Assembly: GCA_963662175.1 (NCBI GenBank)
Contig: OY759218.1
Location: forward strand, 6,068,001-6,132,000
Source of the DNA: Aradus depressus
Taxonomy: Eukaryota; Arthropoda; Insecta; Hemiptera; Aradidae
Direction of reading: 5' to 3'
Length of the DNA: 64,000 nt
Shown here: positions 22,405 to 35,427 of the stretch, in pieces
How the letters are laid out: every line of letters begins with the position of its first letter
How positions within the stretch are numbered: position 1 is the first letter of the stretch
Made by a program: the position numbers and the translations under genes
The notes under the pieces: generated by a model
What the model was told of the DNA's origin: nothing
What the model saw: the letters and a program-made list of their open reading frames with translations, nothing else
The model's database searches: none

Positions 22405-25400
22405 CTAGAGGAACGAACATTTAACAAACAAAATATATATATATATATATATATGCGTTTAGGTAACTATTTAAAATATATGTATATTTTAAAACTCACC
22501 GAAGCAAATAAATCCAGAGAGACTGTAAAGAACTTGGCTCCGGATACAGTGAGTGATTTCTGACATTGTTGGCAGACAATCTGGACGAAGGTTTTGGCTT
22601 CTTCAGAACCGTCGTACCAGTGACAACTGTAGGCTGCCTCCATCACTGAGGAACTCTGCAAAATACCACTCATTGGTTTTATATGTAGGTATATACGAGC
22701 AGATTACCTGCCTTTTCCAGGACTAACTTCGCCACTTATTACTTAGCTAACTTGGGAAACATTTGAGCCCCCCCCCCCCCCCCCCCCCCCCCCCCCCTTT
22801 TGGATGGCACTATGCATATATATTATAATTATCTAACCTTGTTATTCTGAAAGAAAACGAATAATTGTGATTCTAGGCTTTTTGCAAAAACGCTAGGATA
22901 ACCACTTATGCTGCTTCTCTAAAAGAATCGACGTCAAATTTTTAATCTATCATTACATCATTCGTATATGCAAATATATACGTTTTTGTTAATGTGTAAA
23001 CTTGGCTAGTTTGTATTGAAATAACCAAGAATTCAGTTAGTTTATAAACTATCCTGTGAGTTTAAAAACTGATGAAGTTTACACTTTAGCCTAACGTATA
23101 TGAAGATGGTTCGTTACCTCCTCAATGAGTTCGTTTCCGTGAATGCAGAAAACAAACACCTGCCCCAGAGTGTAGACAAGGTAGCCGATCACAGTGGAGG
23201 CGTACACATCAACCCCTTCAATCTAGAGGGCAATAGCACAAATTAGGTAAAAAATAACATTAACATGGGATGACAAATAGGATAACACATAAACTAGGCG
23301 GCATGAAACTATAAATCATGACCTTGCAAGGTTCATTTCAGTTATATCGTACTGTCCCAGATAAAAACTTGAACATAAAACCAAATGCACTTAACTTTTA
23401 TCTATAAAATTGCACAGTTATTTTTTTAACTTATTCATTTAATACTATTTATTTTTGTAGATAAAAACTAGAAAACGATGAGTTACCGGTAAAGTGCTCA
23501 TGAACGAAATTACAACTCGGGTTTGTGAGGCACAATGATTTTAAAGAAGTTTCTTCAAAAAATGTGCACAAAAGAAGAGTAAATAAAAATGACTTACAAT
23601 ATTAATTACTATCGAACAATTAATAGTGTGTAGTGACTATTGTTGACAGACGGAAGCAATAAATGTTTTTGAGACGGTATTTAAAATAAGAGACCAGGTC
23701 GACCACGCGCAGTTTTCAGGACAAGCTTTTAGTTTCACGGTTGGGACTATATCGATCACTCAAAACGTATTAGTACTATTTTTTAATATTTTTTTCATAA
23801 TAATTATGAAACATGACGCATTAAACAGCCTATCGGGCAATATAGGGGTTCTTATTTATAGTATAGCCGTTGAAAGAAATTCTTTTTATAACATTGTATG
23901 TGATGGTTTTGAAAATAAAGAAAAAAAGTTCTCGATGAACACCGGCATATTATTTCCAGAGATAAATTATTTTTAATGAACAATGATTTCAATCTCCCTC
24001 TAAACGCTTCGGCTGATATGTGACTATCCCAGAGATGTCTCAGCCCTCTGTGGAGTCCAAAAGTTTCCCGCTCAATTGTGGCTTTGGCCCAACTTTTGTT
24101 AGCAGAGTCAATCAATAAACATTATGTAAGGTATAAGACTAAGCCTGGTTGAAACCCAAGAAGGATTTTGGAAAAGAGAAAGCTTCAGAGGGAAGCATGT
24201 CAATCATGTAAGGACAGGATCCGTTCTAGAACGAAGAAAGGAAGAGGCCAGCCAATCAAAATTCACTAGACAGAATAAGGAATAATTTCAAGCCAAGAGT
24301 GGAAGTGAAAAATGCCAGATGTGACCGATGAAAAATCAACATAGAATCTTTGATCGATTACATATCTTCTCCTAAATAACGTCAAGCTGGAGAAGAAAAA
24401 ATATTACCAACCTTGGTTGCTTGGTATGCGAGTAGGGTTAGCGTAACAGTACTCGTAAGCATATGAAGTAACAGGGCAGATCCGTAGGCGTCACCGATGC
24501 TTGAAACAAATCTGAAATATAATTCAAAATATAAACCCCATGTATCGTGATATTCTACATACTACTGATATTCCACATCGATGTGCACACGATATAAAAT
24601 ATTATTACATCGATATAATACGAATGCCGATATATTTACTAAATGAAGGCACCACTTGATGTTTATTCTCTATTTTCAAACCAAAACAAAAATCTGATAT
24701 ATGACAGTTTTAGATATTAGTTTTAGTCTGGGGATAAAGGTTATCAAAGATAAGATTCTCCTTTTTTCATAATTTCTTTATTTACGTGAAAATTACTGTT
24801 TATCGAAGTGCAGTCTGTGTTATTTTTCAGTATAGTGAGTTTCCACAACTTTTGTTTAGCTCTGTTTGTGGTTTTTTCCACCTTTATTTCAAATTTATCA
24901 TTTTTTGTCAAAAATGCCCAATTTGACAGAATGCAAGGTTATAGGGTATCCACCTTGATGGAAGGACACACTCAACGTCAGATGGGGAGGATAATGGGTG
25001 TAGATCATACAACAATTGAAAATCTCTTAGACGCTTCTGAGATACTGGTTCACACTCGAGAAGACCTGGGCAGGGCTGTCCGAGATCGACTTCCGACAGA
25101 AACCACCAATTTCCCAGGCTTTCGACACTGAGGAAAAGGGTCACAACAATTGAAGAGCTTCGGAACTTGATTTATCTAACAATTTCTTCTCGGACTGTAA
25201 GAAGATGACTCTTAAATACAGGATTGGCCAATTGAAGATCAGCTGAAGGCCTGTCTCTTACCACATTCCATCTTGTAGCTTCGTTACATTTCGCCCAGGA
25301 ATACCTAAATTGGGGAATCGGTGAGTGAAAATGGGTAAAACGGGTTCTCAGATGAACCCAGATTGGTCTAAAATCAACAGATGGACGTGTTCGAATATGG

Positions 25401-28400
25401 AGAAGGAGACGTGGAGAAAGGTTCTTCAAATGAAATATGCGACATATGTTTTGAAGCGCATCCGGAATTAGTGCTAGTCTGTGAGCTCTCAACGAATTTT
25501 TTTATTTTTTTAAATGTGCTTTATCATTACTTCTTATCATTTAAACCTTATCGATCTCTTTATCTATAGGTCTTCTTTAGGACACTAAACATTTTAACAA
25601 TTATTTGAAAATGTCCATTAACAAAAAACTTATGGTTTACAAAACCAATCAATATGTACCTCCAAACTGGACGTACGAACCTTGGAGTATAGCTAAACAA
25701 TCCAACATAAATCATATCCAATCATTCCAATTCAATATCCTACGTCGAATTATCAAGTGGGTCACATAAAATAAAAATTAAAAACAAATATTTTCTAATT
25801 TGCCTCAAACCTGGAGGGCACAGAGCTTCAGTAGGTCTGGCAAGATGACTTCAATTTTTCTTCTTTATCTGAATTATATAAAAAGGATTAAACATTTTTG
25901 CGGTGACTATTTCAGAAAGTACGATGACATACCGAATACTATCATTATTAAAAACAGCAAACATTTAATTTCTCCTTGTTTTCTATTTTGCCCAAACTTA
26001 CTTTACAACATGTTTGTGACGTTCAACCCAGTATTTTATTGCCGAGCGCACAAGTAATTCTTGTTTTTTTGTTAATCCGTTGGGACCAACTCCACCACCA
26101 TTGCTTGGTAAAGTAGATACTCCTTGTTGAAATCCAGAAAAATCAGCACGGTTACTGTAGATACCTCGGATGTCGAAGTCATTTCCATCTGAAACAGAGA
26201 AGTTAAATTATGAAAGTAAACATCTAATATTGACAACATTTAAATATTGACAGATTCGCAAACCAGAGAACTCGGGGCTTCTTCCAATTTTTTTTTTCAA
26301 AGAAAATCGGAAAATATCACAATTCCCGATTAAACGAAAAATAAAGAACATATATTTTGAAAAAAGGGAAGGGCGGGGGAAATGCAGATAATTTATGTTT
26401 GCAAACAACCCTTCCTGATAATAAATATAAAAGTTACTATACATTTTAATGAACCATTAATTATAATTTAAAAAAACTAAATTCAAAGGATGTGAGCATT
26501 TATTTAAAAAATGAAGAAATACTTCAAGACCCAAATAGGTGTTCTCAACTCAACTAGCTGTCTTTATAGATTAAGTTTTATTCGTTGAGAGCTTTTATAA
26601 ATTGTTGATTGTTTGCGGAGAAATTCAAAATATTTACTGAACTTTTAACTAGGTTTTTGATTGTTTGATGTTTTAAGGTGTTCGACTTCTTGGTCATTAC
26701 ACCTAATTTAACTAGGTATTCCTTATTCATTAAAACTGATAATTTTTTGTACGAGCTTTCAAATATATTTGGACTCTATATGTTGTCAAATGAAGAAACA
26801 GACTTCTGAGAACGAACAAAAAACAAAAAAAACAATGAAAGGCAGGAAGTGGAAAAAAATGGTACTTATTTTGACTTTTATAATTTTTGAAATAACTCCC
26901 ATTTGTTGAATCATTATCAGAACTGTAAGGATCTGTCCAGTGACCTTATGAACATTTATGCAAAATTAGGTTTATTTGTGTGTTTATTCAATTCAAATAT
27001 TTGAGGGGAATTAATTATGTACTTGTATGCTTTCTGTCTGCTACTAAGATTAACTAGATAAACCAGATGCGACAATAACCCCTTGTGTCCGTTTACACGA
27101 CGTTCAACGTGATTCTTAAGACAAGTGCATATAGGAAGGTTTGGTATTAAGGTTTTTTGATACCTCTAGTAGCTTTTGGAAAAATGTCTAGTCATAAGTG
27201 AATTCAATAGCTATTCTGTATAAGGTTACAAAAAAGTACTTGCCACTTCCAATTAGAGGAATGTTGGAGCCGGTTGAAGAGGCTCTGAACAGATCTCCGG
27301 AGTTAGGAACGACAGAGTCCAAGGTGGCACTGAGTTCCATCAGCGGCTGCAGGATCTCTTTGAGATGTTTCAGCTGCTCACAGGCGAAGATGACGAACGA
27401 ACAGAATAGAATATCCAAGAGGTTGGCATGGCTCAACGACACAAATAACCAGTACAACTAGAACACAGAATCATTTCTTTTTGATTATTGAATACTTACA
27501 ATTGGTACACTTTCATGAGTAAATTTGAGAAATGCCCAACCAACAACTGGGCTGACATAAATGCCTAGACAGAGAAAAGAAAGCTTGAGATAGGAAAAAT
27601 ACCCAGCAGTGAACCTCCAACTTCGTAAGAGATCTCTATGCCAAACTCTTTTCAAACTTCTTGGAAGATTGTGAAGTAAACTTGGATTTGAAATTTTGGG
27701 ATGGGAACAGGATGACTTTCAAGGTGTTGGCTGCGTTGCAATGTCCTGTTCCCATTTTTTAAAATACTACTTTCGAATTAGAAAAATTAAGCATTAAAAT
27801 GTTTACACTGCAACTACACATACCTATTGTAAAATTTGTCTCTTTGTCTTAGTAATTATGTTCATATTCAAGCAGAATATGAAAAATAAGGTTTAAATTA
27901 TCATTCATTAAATTCCCGAAACTAATAAATATAATAGAGAATAGAAACAGACATAAAAAGAAATTGTAACCAAACAAAAAATAATGATAATAAAAATATT
28001 ATTTATATTTTTGAGATTACATTAGTTCCCTTATGCAAGGCTGGGAATGTGATACGTATGTTTTCCACTGTTATTGATCATATTAATATAAGAATAGTAA
28101 GTTAGAATTTACCTGATAAATAAATGTGAGGAAGAAAGACATGCCGTGCCTTGCGTCCCAGGGGTACCAGGAGTCAACCATCAGCTGAGGTTTCTCTATT
28201 TTTATTGTAAGATTCTCATTCTCCGGATCTGGGATATCTCGGAGAGGTTCATCCAGGAAGGTGACTGTAGTCCAGGCCAAAACTGAGAAGATGGTTATCC
28301 CTCCAATAATCATAAGAAGGCGTCGCATTCTGGAGAGAGCTGTAGCGCGATGTCGAGCATTTGACTCAGCGAACAGAGGATGCGAGTTTACCTGAAAGAT

Positions 28401-31400
28401 TTTACTCATTAGGTACACTAGACGGCATAAAACTAAAATCTTGACCGTTCATATTGGTTATACTGTCTGAAATAAAAACTTGAACACAAAACCAGTTCCA
28501 CTACTTACTTTACCAGCTAACCAATTCCAACATTTTTTTTTTATTACTCATTCATTTAATACTAGTAGATCCATGGGTCAGTGAACCTGCTAATATAACA
28601 AAAAATTGTATCTTTCATGATTTAAAGAATCATGACTGAAAGCTTCGTGGTTATAAACAATTGTTTTCACTTTGCAGCACCCCATGACCCTTCAGGGTTG
28701 AACTGCCCCTTAAAGAGAAAAAAAAAAATGTTTTCACGATATGATTATAAATATGTACAAATCTCCCATCTCAGAAGAGAGACCAGCCCTATTTTAACAT
28801 TTCCTTTACCAAAATCTTGTACAATTAAAAAAAAAAAAACAGAGTTACCGCTAACGCGAAGAAAAATAAAGTTAATAAAACATCAATATAGGTATATGAA
28901 TTAAAACTTTATTGCTTTTAAATAGACACATAAGTATGCAAAAAACATAGGTCATTTTTTGAAATATTAAAAGAAAAATTAATATAAATGTTAGTATGAT
29001 ATTTGCATGAAGGGCACTTGAACATTGTCGCTTCATACTCGTTCACCTTTGCAACCTCATAAATCATTCATTGCAAAAGCCCGCTTATCTTTATTAATTG
29101 AGTAATGTTATTCTTATTTTTATTTATTGTTATTATTGATGATTATCAGAGAAATATTGAGACAGTCAATAAAGTCACACAAAATAAATTTAGTTAGAAA
29201 ATTGAGGATTCAGAAAAAGCTTTTTCTTAGATAAATGATCCTATTGATAAAGTAGGTTATTGATGACGTGACCCATACTGTGGCTTAATAACAGTATTGA
29301 TCCTCAATAAGAGACAATTACATACACATTATAATCTTGAACTTTGACCTATAAATACGTTATAATTATATATTATTATAAATGACAAAAATCGTGGGCA
29401 GAAAATGCAAGGGGGACAGTTCCTGTCCCGGTAGATTCCTCGATAAACCTCAGTTAAATTAAGGCTCATTCCAGTGGCGAGCTGTGGTTCCAATTTGAAA
29501 GCCCCTAATCTTTGAAAAATCCTTGAACATCACAACTCCTAACGAGGGCTCCGGTAGCTCAGTGGTATGCGTGCTTGTTCACTGAGCTCAAGATCGTGGG
29601 TTCGAGACCGAGGCCCTTAGTTTATTTTATCTGGGAAAATAAACTTAAGCACGCCGTTCTTTGGATGAGACGTTAAGTGATAGTCCCAAGGCTGTACGAT
29701 GTCAGGTACTCGTTAAAACCCCCTAACCTAGGTGAATAAACATTTAGGGTAGGAAAAATTTAGGACTTCTATTGTAGAGTCGGGCTCATGTACATCAGAG
29801 TGACGAAAGAGCGCTCTAATAGTGGGTGATATGACCTCGTAGTTAAAGCCAGGACATGAGTCATAATAACTTACAACTCCTAACCTGTGGTTGGCATGCC
29901 AAAACCTAGCGCAATCTGACAATTGACTAATCCCCAGTCAATAATAATACTTTCGTACAATTCCAGCTTTTAAAGATTTATTGAATATTAATTAATTTCT
30001 ATATAAAGTAGACATATTAACCTACATGCAGTATTATGTGCGTATTTATATTTTTTGGTGATAACACATATTTGGTATTCTATAAATAATTCAATTTGAT
30101 TTATTAAATAAATGAAATGACCCTACAATAATTATTTAATTTTTAGAAGACTTTCAAATAAAATGTAAATGATCTTCACATAGAAGGAAATAAGAGAAAA
30201 ACATTTCAAATATTACAACAGATTGTAATTTACAATTAAATTAATGCGAACATTTTTCACAAGTGCATTTTTTAGCAAAAGCAAAAATGTCCATGGCTAC
30301 AACAGCAGGTTCCTGTTATTATCCGATTATCCGCCCCCCGATTTCCCGGACACGGGATTAGCCGCTCTAAAAAAAAATGCGAACACTTGTTAATTAACGC
30401 GATTAAGAAAAAAATATAGATGATGTTAATAAATGGATAAATAAAATAAAGACGAATAAAAATTGATCGTTGGCGGAAGTTAAATGATCCAAGAGTACCA
30501 AGACTGCAAGACCCGTATTTTTCTAGGAAATTGATTAAAACTCCCTTTCTTCCCCTTCTTTTCTTTTCTAAGTAAAGTTTGTTTACATCTCAACATCTTT
30601 TTACTTATTTTAAATTCAGTTTTTGTCCGACTTTTCTTGCGTCAACATGGAGCAAAAAAATCAAGAAAATATTAAGAGAAAACGCGTCCTTCGAAAATTA
30701 AAAATGAGTTTCTCTATAAAATAAAGAAAGATAAGAGTTTTGATATCGCTGCTTTCAAAGGAATATAACGGTGGACAAAATGCAGTTCGGAACCTGGTTA
30801 AAAAAAAATCAGTTACTCGTTCTCAGTGTTAAAGTTCAAAAAAAACTCTCAAGGCATCGAAAAATACGCAAATTGAAGGTGCAGTTTTGAAGTGGTATAA
30901 ACAACAGAGAACTTCTCGAAGTAAAATTTAAAAAACAAAGGGGAAATGTCAACCAAAAAATAACATATTTTTTTTCCTAAAACAGTTTCTTAAAACAAAA
31001 TGTACATAGGTATGTCGTAGAATTTTTTTTTAAATTTTAATTTACAAATAGATATTTACAACTATACAAAAATAAATGCAAGCAAATGTGCTAAAAGAGA
31101 GATAATGGCAATGTCCAAATATCAAGAGGGGATAAATCACTCAGTGGAGACACTCCCTATTCACTGATTTACTCTTATTTGTAACTAAGCACTGTCACTG
31201 CTGCTGCTAAGGAGGTCTCTAGACCATTGTCGTTTAAGCCGTCGTAGAAATTTTCATATTTTTATTCTTTTGATTCGATTCTGTATTCTTTTACTATACA
31301 CATGTAAATACACATTTTTATGTTTTCTTTTTTATTATATTTTTTTATTCATCAATATATTATTTATTTTTTTAACTTCAATATCTTTACAGTGACTTAT

Positions 31401-32517
31401 AATTCATCAGTTTAATTTGAGTAAATAGACATTTATTGCCCAAAACTTAAAACTTTCGATTATCCGCACTTTTGCATTATCCGCGCTTCTTCTGGAACCG
31501 AGGGTCTACTATATATGCGAATTACTTTCCTTTCACACTTTGGTTAGGAGTTGTGAGTTTTGGAGATTATTCAACTCTCATTCCCCGTTTTCGGGAGCCG
31601 GTCTGGATCCCTCTATCTCCCTCCCGGCTTCGTCCTATTTGCAAATTACGTAAAAAATAATTGTAAGAAATGAATAACATTTCTTAACTCTAAAAAGAAT
31701 TGAAATAATTAATCACAACTAGATTTCTATAGTACGTTTACTTTTTGATGAGAAATTTCTGTTCTGGTTTGGACATGAGCGTTGCTCCATGGAGGATCTG
31801 TAAAGTGACATCTTCTCTTGGTCAGTTTCTCGTCAGTTCTGTTTAAGCCTTCTCTACCAATGCCATGCAAGTCCAAAACCCCCTCTGAACAAGTTACTTT
31901 ATTGCAGTTTATCTCATACTTTTAAACGACCCTGTCGATTTTAAATGCGGACATTATTATTCTCAGAAATCCAGAAATTTAATTATTAATAAATGCGATT
32001 AAACGGTCTTATTGTGACTAAACATGATTAAATGTGTTTAATACGTCTATATAGAATAAAAAGTCTAATGATTATTAGACAGATCGATATGTGTTAATTA
32101 ATGCTATATTGACTAACCGTGGAAATATAACGAAAGGTTCATTCTATAAAAGAATATATATTGCATGCATATAAAAAATAAGCTCACCTGGTTCCAAGCA
32201 CCAAGTGTCCTGTAAAAGTATTTACTTCGAATAGCGAAATACGTGAATTTGGTGATGCTATGAAGAAAGAATAGGGTGGTAATGGTGGCAGCAGCCATCT
32301 GATCCGCATCGTAGGTGTCCAGGATTAGAAAACAGGCGACAAACATAAACTGAAGAGAAATGAGGAAGGTGGTGAGCCAGGAGTAGCCAAGACGGATGAG
32401 ACGAACCATGCCTCCAGTCTCTTCGTGATACTCGAGAAGCCAGTGGCCGGTCAGCTGCATCAGACGGATGTTGGGCCAGAGGTCTCCCACGAGACCGTGC
32501 ATTTTGATCTTCTGCAT
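22354..32517 (-). CDS. Orco: Odorant receptor co-receptor (Orco)
   Basis: Eight minus-strand coding exons join into 473 codons plus stop, the normal Orco length: 32517-32188, 28391-28113, 27457-27244, 26188-26002, 24511-24412, 23222-23118, 22655-22500 and 22404-22354. Orco is the obligate subunit of insect odorant-gated cation channels in olfactory neurons. It has seven membrane spans and an intracellular N-terminus. Landmarks are [14 protein letters not shown] at the N-terminus, FAESNARH, the exon 3 block [34 protein letters not shown] in intracellular loop 2, the calmodulin-binding-type [34 protein letters not shown], and pore helix [20 protein letters not shown] ending VQLK. Intron 3 needs a GC donor (or a weak GT three bases earlier); all other introns are GT-AG. 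Introns contain Tc1, pogo, LINE and SINE insertions. Confidence 0.97.
22500..22655 (-). CDS. Orco: Orco exon 7 (residues 406-457)
   Basis: This is the most conserved Orco exon: [33 protein letters not shown] and [13 protein letters not shown] leading into pore helix 7. Donor GTGAGT. Confidence 0.97.
22768..22797 (+). repeat. Poly-C tract (C30) in Orco intron
   Basis: Thirty uninterrupted C lie about 110 bp from the acceptor of Orco exon 7, between exons 6 and 7; on the transcript it is poly-G. Confidence 0.9.
23118..23222 (-). CDS. Orco: Orco exon 6 (residues 371-405)
   Basis: These 35 codons encode [20 protein letters not shown] and [11 protein letters not shown], the span-6 region. Acceptor CTCTAG, donor GTAACG. 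Confidence 0.95.
24412..24511 (-). CDS. Orco: Orco exon 5 (residues 337-370)
   Basis: This 100-nt exon encodes [20 protein letters not shown] and [10 protein letters not shown], a conserved membrane span. Donor GTTGGT. Confidence 0.95.
24905..25495 (+). pseudogene. Tc1-type transposase remnant
   Basis: Plus-strand frames resemble Tc1 transposases in order. An N-terminal helix-turn-helix ([20 protein letters not shown]) comes first, then a segment like [20 protein letters not shown], then [18 protein letters not shown] catalytic-domain blocks. Stops and frameshifts break it throughout. It lies antisense in Orco intron 4. Confidence 0.65.
25603..25765 (+). pseudogene. Jockey-type non-LTR retrotransposon fragment
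   Basis: One frame reads NKKLMVYKT, then [20 protein letters not shown] and RRIIKWVT. This resembles the end of the reverse transcriptase in jockey-type elements (WTYG..LWG.A..SNI...Q.FQ...LR.I). The same region of a related element occurs at 44170-44500. Confidence 0.55.
26002..26188 (-). CDS. Orco: Orco exon 4 (residues 275-336)
   Basis: This exon encodes the variable intracellular loop 2: [18 protein letters not shown], a Gly-rich stretch, [18 protein letters not shown] and VERHKHVV. Acceptor TTTCAG, donor GTAAGT. Confidence 0.95.
27244..27457 (-). CDS. Orco: Orco exon 3 (residues 204-274), GC donor
   Basis: After GTTCTAG the exon encodes [20 protein letters not shown] and [14 protein letters not shown]. 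To stay in frame with exon 4 it must leave one base. The site TG|GCAAGT does this and matches the GC-AG donor consensus. The nearby GT at AA|GTACTT would shift the frame, and A|GTGGCA is a poor donor. Confidence 0.85.
28113..28391 (-). CDS. Orco: Orco exon 2 (residues 111-203)
   Basis: This exon contains [20 protein letters not shown], a membrane span and the extracellular loop with [11 protein letters not shown] potential N-glycosylation site is NLT. Donor GTAAAT; phase 0. Confidence 0.96.
28671..28728 (+). mobile_element. Second dead-on-arrival LINE 3' tail
   Basis: This insertion has the same CCATGACCCTTCAGGGTTGA core and A tract as 8203-8262. It is bounded by a perfect 9-bp target-site duplication, TGTTTTCAC (28662-28670 and 28729-28737). 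It lies in the Orco intron between exons 1 and 2. Confidence 0.8.
29544..29872 (+). mobile_element. Complete tRNA-derived SINE (family 1) with target-site duplication
   Basis: The 329-bp element starts with a tRNA-like head: A box TAGCTCAGTGG and B box GGTTCGAGACC. A body follows (GGCCCTTAGTTTATTTTATC, CACGCCGTTCTTTGGATGAG, GATGTCAGGTACTCG, GACATGAGTCATAATAACTT). It is flanked by a perfect 12-bp repeat ACAACTCCTAAC (29532-29543 and 29873-29884). The tRNA-like head is a pol III promoter relic, not a functional tRNA. Antisense to Orco, in intron 1. Confidence 0.9.
30315..31515 (+). mobile_element. Degenerate pogo/Tigger-type DNA transposon
   Basis: The ends carry GATTATCCG-type terminal repeats (GATTATCCGCCCCCCGATTT near 30325; TCGATTATCCGC and CATTATCCGCGC near 31457-31485, then GAGGGTCTACTATA). 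Inside, 30648-30935 resembles the N-terminal CENP-B-like helix-turn-helix ([38 protein letters not shown]). The DDE domain is gone. It sits in Orco intron 1. Confidence 0.6.
32188..32517 (-). CDS. Orco: Orco exon 1 (residues 1-110)
   Basis: The ATG at 32517 begins [20 protein letters not shown], the conserved Orco N-terminus. Transmembrane spans 1 and 2 follow ([15 protein letters not shown] and [14 protein letters not shown]). The donor GTGAGC follows WNQ. Confidence 0.96.
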
Positions 32518-32554
32518 GCTTCACTCCAGTCCAGCACACAGCACTCAGCACACT
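32518..32554 (-). other. Orco: Predicted 5' UTR part of Orco exon 1
   Basis: A strong acceptor (GGTTGTGTTGCAG) lies 37 bases before the Orco ATG on the minus strand. This implies at least one upstream non-coding exon. Confidence 0.5.
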
Positions 32555-32999
32555 CTGCAACACAACCAACGCCCTTTACAATATCCCTATGTGCAGGGCC
32601 CCGTTAAGAACTATTTGGGCCCTAAGCCTTCCGACATGTCCCGCTTCTTTTTATTATCACTGTTTAACCTTGGAAAGTAAATTTTTTTTTTCTTTAGGTG
32701 CCTCTAATGGATTCACTATAACATTCTAGAGTTAAATATTTAACGAAATACACAAAATGTAAACATAAATCTACGAACAATAATGTATCTAATTAATATA
32801 CACTTTTCAAATTTAATAACTTTATTACGTAAAAATTTTGCAACAGTCTATCAACATTATTATCATGTCATTTATGGAGTGAAATTTTAAATTATATAAT
32901 ATTTTTGCACTTCATGATTAAATTTTTATTAAAAAATGTTTAACAGAAGTTTCATTAGTTACTGTTACGCTTATGAAGTGCACACAATTTAATCCCCCT

Positions 33000-34642
33000 G
33001 TACGAAATTTTAGGCAAATATTAACGGCTTAAGGTTACACAAAAACTGGCATGATTCAACGGAGGTAGGCGAGGTTCTAGGCGGAGTATGTCTTTTCAAA
33101 GCTTTTAGAATTGTGAAGAAATATTCATAACTGAAAAAGTATAAAGCAAATTTTATTAGAATAACTCGTTTAACATTTACATTGCCTAATTGCAACAAAA
33201 ATATATACATACAGTGTACTGGTTTCGGCTTACGCCGTCGTCAGTACAAAGTTCATCAGTAACATTTAAGTTTGCTAGGTTGTCACGAAGTAAATGTTTC
33301 TATTGGCCAAGTTAACTTAAAATTCACTTGTTGTATCAGTTATTTTGCTGGACATGCCTGATGACATGCCGGTCTCCTACTACGGCTAGAAGTATCCACG
33401 CCTGCACAGAGACACAGGAATAGGAGATAGTAAAAGCGGGTAGATGGGAGGAGAGTGCTCTGCAGCGGACACTCCCTCCAACTCTCTCTGTGGTCGCCTG
33501 CACCCCGCACCGCAACTCTTCTCTCTCTTCGTCCACTTTCTCAACCACTTCCCCACACTTTTCCCCCTCTAGATGTGACACAATCTTGCTATCATATCTA
33601 CGCTTTTCCGCTTCAGGTTTCATGGTATCAGGTGTTTCAGCGCTACTTTTTATATTGCCTTATCTGTGGATTTCCTTGGAAAATGGTAATTTCTTGGTAA
33701 AAGACTTTCGCCTAAGCAACTAGTTATTCTAAACCTTTTGCAGCTTTTAGTGTCATTTGCCTAACTAACAGTCGGCTTAACTATAGAAAAGCAGTCTTTT
33801 ATTTGAAAACTAGCGGATTACTCGGCGTTTTACAGTTAGTACTTTGAGATTCACTTAGCCTATATTCTAATATGGACGATCCTTGAAAGGCCTTGCAAAT
33901 TTCGTGAACATGCGTTCATCCGTCTTCCCATGAAGCTCAAACAAACATACATACATACAGACAGAAATTGAACTGATGGTCTCCAAGGCCTTTATATAAC
34001 ATGAAACGGATTTCAGATCAGGTAAAAAAAAAATTCCGATCAAGTACACAAAACTATATTTGGAAGGTTGTAAGGCCAAGTAAGTATTGTTTATCAACCA
34101 CATTTATCTATAAAAACCATTTAGTAGTTAGGGACTGTCCATACGAGTCCAGGGGGAAAGGACGAACTTTGGGAATAGTTATTTCATTTAGGGTTAGATT
34201 GAGAGTGGGGTTATTTTTATATCTAAAGTACTTGGTGCTCTTGGAGAGACAACTTGAGACACAACTGGAGCTTGGAAATTGTCGAATATCTTGTAGACAC
34301 CTATGATGAAGAGGAGGCCCAACACACTACCATGAGGGACTCCGTTCCTGGCTCCAGGTGTCTCAATAAACAGTTTTTAATTGTTCGATACATTTTATGT
34401 ACATACACCATAATATGCATGACTACTGTACGTATACATATGTATGTATAAACTTATTAGTTTTGTTCCTAAAGGTTTATGCACATAGTATGTACCTAAT
34501 AAACATTGTTTTTTATATCAATATTTTTGTTTTGTATTTGACTCCCCTGGTGCCTTTTGCTCATTGTTATCACTCGGTTAATGTGATCACTTTGTCAGGG
34601 TCCCAAAGTGATCACATTAGGCGTGCACTGTATTTAAATTAT

Positions 34643-34682
<40 letters not shown>

Positions 34683-35400
34683 TAAATTTAAAAAAATGAA
34701 ATAATAGTTCATGACTTCGGTTACCCTTTTCCGTTACATGGAGTTTTTGTTGTTTGAAATTTACTTCAGAATTTTCGGGAAAAATGCATGGAATCAAAGT
34801 AATATTTCTGGCTCCCTTATGCTAGTTCGATGCAAACATTTACAGAAGAATTTAAATTGCTTTTCAACATTATATCAAGAGAAAGAGGGAGGACTGGCTG
34901 ATTGGTGGGTGAGTTGGCCGCATCAATGATGCAAAAGACTCCTTGGGAGCACAAGCCCATCAATCATTCATACATCTATCAATAAGTTGTCAAATTTTAA
35001 TATCTGTATCAATCAATAAAAGTGAGAGACGGGCCTTAAGCCCAACAGGAAAACCTACAGTTCAGGATTCAAAATTAGATTTTTAAAAAAAATTCCGACA
35101 TGCTTGTTTCATGTTAAAGTTTGTTTAAGGTCTTCATGTACCTATCCCCAATTAGGACAGAAAGGACGAGCTCTATTCTTGTTCCTCCAACTTTCTAACT
35201 CTAAAATCGACTCTGCTGCCTCGGCAGTTTAAAAAAAATGTATTCGATTTAGTTTCAGAAAAAACTAACCGGCTTCTCTGGGATGAGGAGACCTGAATTC
35301 AGGAGTTTGTATTTTCTAGAGCAGAATACATCTGTTTTCGAAGATTCTTTTTCAAGTTCAGGATTATTTTTATTTATTTTTTTTTTTAGATAATAAATTT
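33000..35400. other. Intergenic DNA with repeat scraps, no gene seen
   Basis: A Penelope-type end motif (TGGTTTCGGCTTACGCCGTC) lies at about 33220-33240. A GCGTT-type repeat end (ACTAGCGGATTACTCGGCG) is near 33810. A (TA)n run is at 34651-34676. Open frames here are short and have no recognisable protein content. Confidence 0.4.
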
Positions 35401-35427
35401 ATTAAATGCATACAATGAACGGCATAG

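Noticed and set aside
29544..29620. Functional tRNA gene
   Set aside because: A and B boxes are present but no cloverleaf acceptor stem closes, and the sequence is the head of a SINE with target-site duplications.
34254..34451. Coding remnant near 34.3 kb
   Set aside because: The frame is short and low in information; I could not match it to any family.
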